Made by a program: the position numbers and the translations under genes. Positions 12,438 through 36,296 of a stretch of 64,000 nucleotides of DNA are shown in pieces. The stretch's first letter is position 1. Each line of letters opens with the position of its first letter. Under the pieces are notes generated by a model. That model saw only the letters and a list, made by a program, of their open reading frames with translations. It searched no databases and was not told where the DNA came from. The stretch is from contig NC_031478.1 of NCBI RefSeq assembly GCF_000006565.2, positions 2,277,874 through 2,341,873 of the forward strand, read 5' to 3'. The DNA is from Toxoplasma gondii ME49 (lineage: Eukaryota; Apicomplexa; Conoidasida; Eucoccidiorida; Sarcocystidae).

Positions 12438-13637
12438 TTATTCAGTCTTCTCCCGGCACTTCGGGTCCCCATCGCTTGCGCGATTGAACGATCTACCCTG
12501 GTCCGACACTTGCCCCTGTGTTTCGCAGTGTTTTCCACTTTGTCGTTGCTGCGCCTTCCGGACAGCTTGCTTCTTCCATTTAGCGAGGAGAAAAACAGAG
12601 CTGATCAACTCCCAGAGGAGCAGCCCCGCGAGCGTCATCAAGCAAGATAGGAGAGGTAAACACCAGAGAAGCAGCAGAAACTGCTGTCCCTCTTCAGTCG
12701 AGAGAGAAAAAAGGTGGCAAAACGCGACACTGTCGCCGTAGATGTATAGCAAGCGTTCACAAACGTCACTGACATGCTTGGAACACAGGAGAAGGAAAGA
12801 CAAAAAAATCAAGAGGAGCAGTTGCAGAGTCTGCCGCCGCCGCGAGTGGAAGACAACAACGAACAAGAGCAGGTGGACCCCCAGGTAAAGCAGCAACTGT
12901 GGAAACGCGTCAACTGCAGAGGAGAGACGATTCAGGAGATCAACGGGAAGGACTGTTCCAAGATTGGCCGATCCGCTGCCGCCGTCGGCAGGCTGTCGCG
13001 CCGAAAACTCATGTCGTGAACCGTTTTCACCTATTCTGGAAAACGTGTTTGACCCGAAACGTGACGGTAAATCCCCTCGACGATGACGAGGGATACCGTC
13101 GGCGGGCAAAGGGAGAACTACTTGGAGGACTGAACTGACCAACTCGTCCAGTCCTCGAGACAAAAGGGATGATAGCGACGGGAGGTCAAACAGAACTCCG
13201 AAAAACGCTTGTGGCTTCCACTTTTGTTCAGAGGGGTCGAAACCAAGCAAATTAGAGAAGAAGGAAGAACTCTCTGTCTCGGGAGCATCAGCGTATCCAG
13301 AGGAGGAAGAGGAGGAATGACGTGGTGGGGGAAACGGGAAAACCCCGTCCGCGATCTCGTCCACATTAACGTCGTTGGAATGAGATGGCCTTCTGCCAGG
13401 TTTCTCTGGTTGCCCATCATCGGGTTTCTCTCCTTTACTGTCAAACCGGCCTCCGCCGCCGCTAGCTTTGCTCAGCCTGGCGCGGGCATGATGTCCAGGG
13501 ACACCGAATGGCTTACCCGCTTCATGGGAGCCAGTAGCCAGCTGTGGTGAAACTTCTTTGAAGACACATGCTACCAACACCAACAGCGTGCAAAACCACA
13601 GCGTCGCACATCTCCCCGGAACTTGCTGCCGCTCCAT
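12438..13637 (-). CDS. TMEM18-like multi-pass membrane protein with long N-terminal extension
   Basis: A single-exon gene of 399 aa with ATG at 13637 and TAA at 12438. Residues 12-26 are a hydrophobic signal or anchor segment. Residues 30-235 are low-complexity, Ser/Gly/Pro rich. The C-terminal 150 residues carry three hydrophobic helices at about 246-264, 271-287 and 319-351, ending in LLAKWKKQAVRKAQQ. Helix order, the His in the first helix (YLGVHLLLF), the SRR turn after it, the LPLL start of the third helix and the basic KWK tail agree with TMEM18 family proteins, which are about 140-160 aa and sit in the inner nuclear membrane of animals. The assignment rests on pattern, not on a computed alignment. 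The extension of about 240 residues is not part of the known family and may be parasite-specific; a plastid or ER entry signal is possible. An alternative is an unrelated three-helix protein. Confidence 0.75.
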   Translation of the reverse strand: MERQQVPGRCATLWFCTLLVLVACVFKEVSPQLATGSHEAGKPFGVPGHHARARLSKASGGGGRFDSKGEKPDDGQPEKPGRRPSHSNDVNVDEIADGVFPFPPPRHSSSSSSGYADAPETESSSFFSNLLGFDPSEQKWKPQAFFGVLFDLPSLSSLLSRGLDELVSSVLQVVLPLPADGIPRHRRGDLPSRFGSNTFSRIGENGSRHEFSARQPADGGSGSANLGTVLPVDLLNRLSSAVDAFPQLLLYLGVHLLLFVVVFHSRRRQTLQLLLLIFLSFLLLCSKHVSDVCERLLYIYGDSVAFCHLFSLSTEEGQQFLLLLWCLPLLSCLMTLAGLLLWELISSVFLLAKWKKQAVRKAQQRQSGKHCETQGQVSDQGRSFNRASDGDPKCREKTE

Positions 13638-15591
13638 AATCGTTACTCGAAGTTAGACATTACTCTGCACACGTCTGCTTCGGGAAAAGAGTGATGGCAT
13701 TCAAAAGGCAGCGAACGCGTGTGTACGTCGGCATTCGCGCCTCGGGGGAAATATGCTTACTACCCGCCCTCCGAAGGACGCAGTCCATTTAGATCCATCC
13801 ACATACTAGCCCCAGAACTGTCGATTTCCTTTTCATTCTTCAGTACAATGGCTACTTAGTCGCATCACGTAGACATGAAAACGATCGGCTTTCGAACAGT
13901 CACTGCCTCCACCCAGCAGTGCTGTTCAGAAACAAGATCGTAACTCGAGCAATTGACAAGAATTTATGCTTCCTACCTTGTACCGTCGATTACAACAAGG
14001 GTCGCACAAGCTGTCAAATAATACCAAACAGGAAAGAGCCTTTCGATCGATTTCAGCGGGGTCGATGTCGAACATCGGTGACAAAAACGCATGCAGTGGC
14101 AAGGTCACCACTCGGTGTGCAGCGGTCCTAGAGTCTTGCGGAGACTTCAGCCGGGGAATGCCATTCGTTTGAGTCCTCGAATATTGCTCAGTCGTTTTTC
14201 TCAACGAATTGTTTGGTTGTAAAGTGCGTGTTTCACTCAGGTGAGCTGGAGTGTTGGTAAATCGTTTCTGTTTCTGCCACGGCGCCGGGGTACATGCAAC
14301 TGAACGTCAAGTGCTGAAAATACTGCCAGAAGTGTAGATGGTCAGTCTGGTATTTGTATTCTCACGACCGAATGCTCAATGAATGAGTGCACGCCCAACT
14401 GTGTGCGCCATTTTCGAGGTACATACATTTTTGTTATTGTCCGAGCTAGCTCCATTGCATAGATGAACTCGAGAGGAACGACAATGCCTAGGATGCTTGG
14501 CCACTGTTACAAAGCTGTGGAGATATTTATACTACCTTTTGTGCAGGATTGTGCCAACAGAATCTCACACAAGTCGTGGCAGAGATGAAGTTCATCAAGC
14601 GATGAAATCCAACGTGGTGGTGTAGAGTGTCGTGACTTGTGACCGAAGCCACCCGTCGAACCTGCCAGCTTGTAGGCGGCACTCTCGTAACGAAAAGATG
14701 CGACTACTTTCTCAGTTTCTGATGTGTCATCCTCTAGAACAGAAAAGGTATGAACAGAAAAAGTCCTACTAGAAACGGAGAGGAGAGTACAAGTGTTAAC
14801 GCGGTGGTAGGGACTGTGACTAGGCCAGAATGCGCCTGTTCCCGGTGATGGAACCTGACTATCTTCTGGCGGGGGGTTCAGCCCCTTGCGTGAGCTTAAA
14901 GAGTCAATCCGGCATGCGACAGGAAGGACAGCGTGTAATTGAAAATGTGTATGATCACAGTTTCTTTTCGTACACGACTGCTTCGAGAGGTTGCACAACT
15001 TCCATGCCGTCACGGAGTGCTCCATGTGTGCCCATGGATTGCACGTATCTTTCCAGGGGTACCATATGGCGAATCATTGTCACTGAAAGGATCTTGGTAG
15101 CGCAAGCTTGCTTCAAAGTGTGTCATTTAACACCGTAGAATCTTTGCATTCTTCACTTTGACAAACGCTGGTGCTGCCCCGCAGCTACAGGGCTAGCGTC
15201 AAAAAGGCAAGACTGGCAACTCAGGGAGAAGGCCAACCCAGATGCACAGAAGGTCGACACTAATCCCTGTACGGCTGGTCCCTTCTCAGTTCCTCTGTTT
15301 TCAGCTGGGAGTGAATTGATCAGCGTCACGAGTTATTCAGTAAGCTGAATATTTTTATTGGCAGTAACACTGCGTAATTTCAGTGAATAACGGCTTTACT
15401 CCGGTGTGAATGTACTGCGGAGACTGGGAGCTAAAATTCCATAGAGGCAGAATTCAGAATCTGCAAATAAACTGTGATAGTCTCAGATACGTCTGTATCA
15501 ATTCACAAACAGTCCAGTCTACAAAATAATGATTTAACCTCTAGACGGGATACCGATGCATCGCCGGTACAATCGGATTGCCAGATTCGCC
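13638..15591. other. Intergenic region with one doubtful ORF
   Basis: No supported gene. A 172-codon frame at 14507-15025 (- strand, ATG start) has no domain, no signal peptide and no matching splice sites. I treat it as chance or as part of an untranslated region. No repeats are evident. Confidence 0.45.
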
Positions 15592-16047
15592 TTAACTTGA
15601 GAAGTTTACACACATTGTGGAGTTTAGATTCTCCATCGGATCAAAGGCTCCACGAGAATCTCGAACAAAGCCAAATTCGGCAAAGTGAGTTCCGTGGTTA
15701 TAACGGACTACCGATGCCATCACTCGCGACATCGGAAACGACACGAATTTCATCTTCAGATTGGCGCTGCTTTTCATCTCGCAGATGAGTGCAACGATAT
15801 CCATAGGGCAGACCTCGGCCAACAGAGAGCGGTTCTGTAAGCCTTTTCTGGATGCAGGTTCAAAGGGATGCATCTCACCTGTCTCGGTAAGAGTGCAATC
15901 CCCCCTTATCGTGCATGGTAACGATAGGTTGCTTATTGCTTGGCGTCGCGTCGCCCGGTTCTTACACGTCGCGACAGCATCTCCAGTGACTCCAGTGCCT
16001 GCACAGCGGGAGAGAAGACAAGCACACAGACCCAAGAGAAGCAACAT
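15592..16047 (-). CDS. Possible small secreted protein
   Basis: An open frame of 151 codons with a true ATG at 16047. The first 16 residues (MLLLLGLCACLLSRCA) form a clear signal-peptide-like core followed by GTG/GDA residues suitable for cleavage. The remainder holds seven cysteines and no recognisable domain. A donor-like site (ACAG/GTGAGA) lies within the frame at about codon 57, so the real protein may be spliced and differ after that point. There is no evidence for function. It may also be a chance frame; the signal core is the only reason to list it. Confidence 0.35.
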   Translation of the reverse strand: MLLLLGLCACLLSRCAGTGVTGDAVATCKNRATRRQAISNLSLPCTIRGDCTLTETGEMHPFEPASRKGLQNRSLLAEVCPMDIVALICEMKSSANLKMKFVSFPMSRVMASVVRYNHGTHFAEFGFVRDSRGAFDPMENLNSTMCVNFSS

Positions 16048-16501
16048 AAACTTTTGATATCAGCTACATGGCGTAAATGAAGTCTCGCTAATCACCAGAT
16101 ATTTCTCCGCCCCTGAGACGCAACAATAGGGTCGCTGGAACCCAGTGGAAATCACTGAAGCAGCAACATCCTGTCACGTAAAACCACTTCAACACGATGT
16201 ATTGGACGTGATACAATTCAAGGCCACTAGAGTGCCACCTGCATCTTTGCCATGCAGCAGTTTGCGCAGAGTAGCTCATCACAACTCGAGCGTTAGATTT
16301 TGCCCATGCAATTCTGCTTCCTGACAAACTGATCGGTTTGACTGGCGCCATTCTGGCTGCTGGAAAATACCTGTTTGTCAGTTTTCAAAGTTATAATGCT
16401 CCCTAAACGGTGCCTTGTCGGGAGCTGTGGCTAGGACTGAAAAAGTGGAATCGAACACATGCTTCCCCAAACCTGAAACTTCTTCGAAAAGGCCACTCGT
16501 C

Positions 16502-30251
<13,750 letters not shown>

Positions 30252-33200
30252 ATGGCGAGTATACCGCTGGGCCTGGCGAGTTCCTTCCTCTTCTGTTTGC
30301 TTTCAGAAGCTGTGTCTCTGCAGCTGGGTCACCCGGTGACGCTGTCTGCTGGAAGTAGTAGGCAACTATCCTTTCGCGTTCCTGGCGGTTCTAAAGGAGG
30401 TTTGCCAAGCGACCTCGACTCTCAAGGCCAGTTGAGTTTCGTCGAACTTGGGAAAGGTCGCCAGTCGAAAAGCAAGAAGCGTGCGAAGGAAAAAGACGAA
30501 GGCGCAGACAGCGAACTCGCGAATGCCAGTGAAGAGTCTCAGTCACAGGAAGAGGGGAGTCAGCAGGGCAGTCAAAGTGAATCACAGGAAGAGGAGGAGG
30601 AGGAAGCTTTCGCTCGAAAGGGAGCAAGCAGCTCGCAGAAGAAGGTATCTGACAAGGGGTCCCAGATATCTGCCGGGAGACAGGGATCCTCGAAGAAAAG
30701 TGTTTCAACTGCGAATTCGTCATCTTCAGACGCCTTCGATGAAGAACAAGGTGAGGGATCCGGAGTAGCAGAGGAAGAACACACCAGGAATAGTGAAGCG
30801 GAGAGCGGCATCGCGGAAAGAAGCGAGGCGCCAAATGAGCCTGATGAAGGAGGAAGCGCTGCAGCCGCTGATGAAGCGGAGGGGGGCAGTGTTCACGGGA
30901 GCCAGAGTTGGAAAGAAGAAGGCTCGGCGAAGGTAGAGCCGCCCGTCGAGGAGTCAACAGGCGTTTCGAAAAGAGGTGGACGTGGGGGGAAGTCGGAGAA
31001 GGACCGAACGGAGGAAGAGTCGGAGGATGAAGAGTCAATGACGGTCTCGTCGAATGCGAGCGCCGGTTCTGCTCGGAGCCAAACCGGGAAGGGGAAAAAA
31101 AGCAGACGTCGGGACCGAAAGGAAGAGGACGGGTCGTCTTCTGTGATAGAGAGTCCGCCTCCACCAAAACGAGCACACAGTGAAAGACAGGCGAAGGAAG
31201 CAGAATCGCTGCAGGCATCTCACGAAAGAAAGGGCGGGCGTGCGCCACTCGATCCTGACGCTCCGCGCCTAGGATACAAGAGCAGAGGCGACGTGTGCTC
31301 AGCTATTGGTTGCAAAGAAGTCGTGAATAGGGACGAGGATGATTCCTTGCAAGGTGAGCAATGCACTGTTTTTTAGTCTCCCGCCCGGCCACCATGGAGC
31401 TGGGGACATCTTTTCTTCCGTGTGATCTTTTGCATCGGATGCTTCGTTAAGTATCTGGCCTCTTGTCGCCATCAGGGGAAGCTGGAAACACCGCGGGTCG
31501 ACCTCTGGCATGGTCTGACAGTGGCATGGGCTACTGAAGCACGCAGCCTAAATGGACCAGCGTATGGATCGTAGTGGCATTCGAGTCGCATTTTGTCTAC
31601 TCTGCCGACACAATGGCCAGCGTGAGGACTCTTGGTGAATCTGGGAATTCTGCAGAGACAACAGTGGTTTCTTATCCTTCCGCTACTGTAGAGGCACGAG
31701 GATGAATACAGGCATGTGATTTTACCGGCATAGTCCTTTGAACGCGACGACTCTGTGTGGAATCGACCCACGCTTGTTCGTGCCCTCAGGATGTCTCACT
31801 ACAGTCGCGTGCGCGCATTGTTCTGGTTCTGGAGTCGCAGCAACCCATAAAAGCTGCCGGAACTGGAAAATGTCCGGGGCAAACGAAATAGTTCTCGCTA
31901 ATGGTATTTTCAGAATTCAGGGGGTGAGCTGACCTAAGGACACGTGGAAGCGGCTGGACCTCACTCCGCGGGTCACGCCCAGCCAGTCCGCCACCGTTCC
32001 ACTTTTCTCAGATTGCTTTCAATGTGCACTCGATGCCACGATGATAGTTCTAACTGAGATGAGCTGTATTCTTCGGGGCATATACTTCGGTCACTGAGAA
32101 TCCTTCTATTCCCAGACCGCTTCGCATTCAACGCCGCAGCATATCTGTCACGAGCGTCTCCCGATCCACGTCCGTGAAGAACTGTCCCTGAGAATTTACC
32201 TTGCTTCCTCTGTCTGAACCAGGGAGTGGCCAAGATTGGAGATGAAATTCTTGTTCGAGTAGCATGGGACAGATCGTTCGTTATCGGTGTCAACGTGTGC
32301 GCACCGGATCTTCGTCAGACAGTCGCCATCACGAAGAATACAAGTAAGAAGAAAGGGAAGGAAAAAGGCCGGGTATTTATCCGTCAGTCTAGCACATACA
32401 TCCGCCTGCAGGGGCAAATGATGAGCCACGTCGAAAGACCAAACTGGGCAGCTTGTTTCTACTCGCTATCAAGCATTCATGTGAGCTGTAGTAACAATGC
32501 TTTTATCTACCTCATTGCGATATACCGGTGTAACTGCATGCGCGAGCATTGCTTGCAGCTTCCTGTCGCGGATACTCCGTGAACAGCTTGAAGGCCAATA
32601 GAGCATGCCGGTTTAGAGGTCACGGGAAAAGTGACTAATTGTGGGTTATAATGTCATAGGAGTCGTGGACTTGCTGTCGTGTCCGCCGTCTTTTATGTGT
32701 GCATGTATTCTGACACATGTTCGGGTTCTTTCAGGTCCAGGTGGCCACGTGCCAATCTTCCGGATAGCAACTGTCCAGTTGACGGCTCAGAGGTCCATGC
32801 ATCTGCAGGCTGAAAGTGCAAACGGTGCTGGTACGAGTGGGCTCGCGTCTGTTTCATTTACAGTGGAATTCCCCGGCAAGGAACAACGGAAAGCGATCCA
32901 CTCCCTGAGTGCCGAGCTGCACCCTGTCTGTCTCGCAAACAAAGCCCACATAGAGCCGGTGCAGCTTCAGGCAAATGGTGTCAGTCGCATGTTTTCTTCG
33001 AGGTGAGCGAGGTAGCAGTGAGGAGGGTCTCAAGGATGCAGATGATGTGTTACTTGAATTGGTGCTGTCGTTGTCGGGTGAACCTCCCAACCCCTACCAC
33101 ACTAGGTTGGATGTGTTTCTGTGCGTGTTAACTGCAGCTGGTTTTCATTTCCTGCGTTCACCACACCGTCACTGGCGACCAGTGAAATCGTAGTCAAGCT

Positions 33201-33522
33201 CCACTGTGAACGAGATGACTGCGCGTCAGATACGATCACTGGCTGCATCCGCCTCCTGTGTTCAGCGACACTGCCTCAGGTGGAGGCGAAACTTCATGCC
33301 AGTTCGGCAGTCTCTACCCCAGTGACTTCCATGTTTCACCCAGGGATGATGCCGGGGCAGCTGATGGGAGCTGGAGTGTCTCCTGCAATCGTCCCACAGC
33401 TTGGTTTATTTCCCGGGCAGGCAGGAATGATGCCAATGCAGCAGGCAGGCGTGGTGCCACTGATGCCTGCAGTGCGACCAGTCGGAATGGGAGCTGGTCG
33501 GTTTTGGATGATGCCTCGGTGA
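30252..33522 (+). CDS. Secreted acidic protein, paralogue 1 (five exons)
   Basis: Exons are 30252-31353, 31841-31923, 32223-32343, 32735-33002 and 33138-33522, giving 652 aa with splice phases 1, 0, 1, 2. Residues 1-28 form a signal peptide (MASIPLGLASSFLFCLLSEA). Residues 70-335 are disordered and rich in Ser, Glu, Lys and Gly. Near the end of exon 1 is a motif D-A-P-R-L-G-Y followed by VCSAIGC. Exons 3-5 encode beta-rich sequence with sparse cysteines (EILVRVAWDRSFVIGVNVC; SEIVVKLHC). The C-terminus is Met/Pro/Gly rich with loose MMPGQ/LFPGQ units and no hydrophobic tail. Gene order, motifs and intron phases match the gene at 36297, so the two are tandem duplicates. The signal peptide and acidic linker suggest secretion to the vacuole, cyst wall or surface. 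No known domain was recognised; SRS, MIC-adhesive and GRA families are possible comparisons but none is evident. Confidence 0.78.
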
Positions 33523-33882
33523 GCGAGGGAGGTCGCCTGTTTTTCGTATGATTCTGAGAGTAACTGTCAGGTGCGCGGCGATTGCAGGGTAGGGTGTCTA
33601 CGCGAGCGTGTACAGAAGAACGAAGAGAAATTTAATTGGAAACAGGTATACTTAGAACTCTTTTTGTACTGCCAGAATATCTGTCGTGTACAGTTCGTGC
33701 ACGGGTTTCTACCATTCGAGCGGTACACTTCATGGTAGGTGGATCGATGTACTGGCATGCTCATCTGCCTCTTCTTTATCGGAAAGGCTTCAACACATTT
33801 CACGATGCCGGAAACATACTTTCACCTCAATGAGTCAATCCGCACACCGCTTTCTCCCCTAGGGGAGGGGCCGAGAGAGCAG

Positions 33883-34095
33883 ATGGTTTGTACAGCTAAG
33901 CAAATGACGCCCTTCAGCATTTCACTGACGGCGACAGTAACGTGTGATTCCACCCGCGAAACGCTGAAGGCGGCGACATACTCAGGAATCGTTCCCTTCA
34001 TCCCCTGGGCAATACCTTCTTCATCGATCCATGGGGCACGTTTTGTAACCTCAGTTTCTACGTTGTTCGATCGACGCCGGATGTGCTCGCGATGA
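33883..34095 (+). pseudogene. Possible decayed fragment of the secreted-protein family
   Basis: The frame from ATG 33883 to TGA 34095 reads TPFSISLTATV, then LKAATYSGIVPFIPWAIP, then ARFVTSVSTL. This resembles the exon 4-exon 5 junction of paralogue 2 (QPMCSSVDATL, then KTAMYGVG, WLPIPNDLTFP, NFVIRM) in residue order and spacing. There is no intron at the junction and no upstream exons were found. Identity is low, so this could be coincidence. If real, it is a remnant of a further family member. Confidence 0.25.
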
Positions 34096-34148
34096 TTGAG
34101 GCCATGCTTTGCCAGAATGAGTGGTACATTATTGTTTTGCGCAAATAG

Positions 34149-34150
<2 letters not shown>

Positions 34151-34184
<34 letters not shown>
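34151..34184. repeat. (TA)n microsatellite
   Basis: About seventeen perfect TA units between the two secreted-protein paralogues. Confidence 0.93.
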
Positions 34185-34188
<4 letters not shown>

Positions 34189-36296
34189 ATGAGCATATGT
34201 TTGATTATGTGTAGAATGTGTGCATATGGTACTCATACTATGGCGATATGGTGAAAAAAGGTCCGCATACAGAGAGTAACAGCAACCAGCGGTACTTTGT
34301 GGTGAAGCGACTTCGCGGGTGTCATTTATGTCAGGCTGAGATAGTGGCTGATAGGAAGCATTTCCATATCTTACACGTCCTTCGGAGTTCTGACTCGCTT
34401 ATGGAATTCAGCCACTGAAATTATCACCAGAGAATGGAGGAGAACAGAACGGCATTTCACGCCTATTGGGAAAAATCAACGGCTCCTTGTTTATTCTACA
34501 ATATTAATTGGCATGAGAAAGCTGCACGCATCTCATATCCGTGTGCAGACCAACATTGCAATGTACGCAGCATTAGAGCAGGTTTGAGGTAGTGAAACTT
34601 AAAAATCGGTTCGCTCCCCCTGTTCTCACTGCTATAGCGTCCCCGTAGAACCGGCCAATTGGGCGGGACGCGTCTACAAGCTTGTTAATTAGTTTTTTCA
34701 TGTATCGGAAGCGCCCCTCGATTTGCGGAGACGGGCATTTTGTTGAGAGGAGCCGCTCAGCCGTTCTGTTAGTTATACTCCGTGTTCCTATCGCCCGATG
34801 CGACATATCTTGCATCGATCGGACTCAAAAAGAGAGTGGTGCTTTAACGACGCGATGGCTGATTGCTGGATCCAATCCTGTGGAAACCAAAATGCCGGCA
34901 ACTTCATTTGTCCCTAGGCGCTTCGACGGCACGGCGGGGCATTTTGGACCAAACTACCTGATTATCCTTGGGCAACGAACGACTTAGCAAAGCGGAAAAA
35001 GAGTGAGACACATCCTTTCCCCTTGCGAATACGCGGGATTCTGATTGTGTCTATCAGTGGAAAGTGACTGGTACGATAAGTGCCTCAACCAGCAATTAGT
35101 GTGCCTCATATCGTTGTTTGGTTAGTGGGAACTAAATCTTTCGAACAACATCATTTGATGCATCAATGCAGAGGCAGCACACTTAAATAGGGTACTTTTC
35201 CTGTGACTGCGTCACCGAGTCTGAAACAATGTGATACCAGAGGATGCTGTTTTGCGTCGCATGCACCATAAGCAGCAAAGAGTACACAAAGGAGAAAGGC
35301 TGATTTCCAGAAGTGTGAACACTGCTGCGGAGACAGAAACTGAGTATAAGAACTGAAGGAACACCGCTGGGCGACCGAGACGAACGCGGATCGGCCTCCC
35401 GTTGTCTTGCACAGGTTCCAAGAGTTGCCGGGAAACGGTCGTAGTCAACGATCACACCGTCGGACCGAACCTGCCATAGGGCACGCGATAAAAAGGCGGT
35501 CTGGCAGGACAAAGTATGAGCATGGACGGATGCCACCTGGCCGCACAAGGCTGTCACATACAGATTACTCGTTCATGTGAACTCTACGACCAGCCGGCCG
35601 TCACGCCAGCATGCAAGCAGAAACAAGGTCAGCTGGCTGAAACCCAGCTGCGGCATGAGTTCTTTGTGGGAAGTGTCCCAGAGGCCTTCAGCTTGTTCCA
35701 AACGCCACGAATCGTAACAGATCATGACGCCTATCTAGGGTAGTTTACTATTAAAGCATGTAACACATTTCACTGGGGGTGCAGTCTGGACTGAATGGAC
35801 AAGACAAGGACCAACAGCCGTGCCGATGAATTGCGCGCGAGTGGCTAGAATTGTCTGGGTACGGATGTCTTGTGGAAGAAACAGATTTTCCTCCATGCAT
35901 TTCACGACCCTGCCTTGCTTCAGACGACCCTCCTTTTCTGTGCGTGAACGTTGTGTCTGTATGGTTGCTGTGACCGCTTTCACCGTGGGGATTTTTCCAG
36001 TCAGCTTCATATGTCGCTAGCCGGTCCAGCCACATGCGGTATGTCTGCAACGAGGCACACGCTTCATTATTTCTGCAGCAGTGAGGTGAACACAGAAAGA
36101 TCAGTCCGCAAGATCCCTTATATTCGGCATGAGTTGAGACGCTAATATCGCGGTCATAACTTTATCTAACATGTGAGCCCGTTTCCCTTAATTCGTGCAG
36201 CTACTCTGTTGGCTTACTGCGTGCTGGTGGTCGATAAACTGGGCTCTCTGATTGTGACGCTAAATCAGGTGCCAACCCTCGTTAAAATCTGTCCCC

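Larger units (their letters stand above)
33523..36296. other. Spacer between the tandem paralogues
   Basis: This is 2.8 kb holding a TA microsatellite at 34151-34184 and a possible decayed family fragment at 33883-34095 (listed separately). Another short frame at 35516-35743 is not clearly related. No other gene was seen. Confidence 0.5.

Noticed and set aside
14507..15025. 172-codon ATG frame on the - strand
   Set aside because: No domain, leader, splice sites or helix pattern; composition is not different from neighbouring non-coding sequence.
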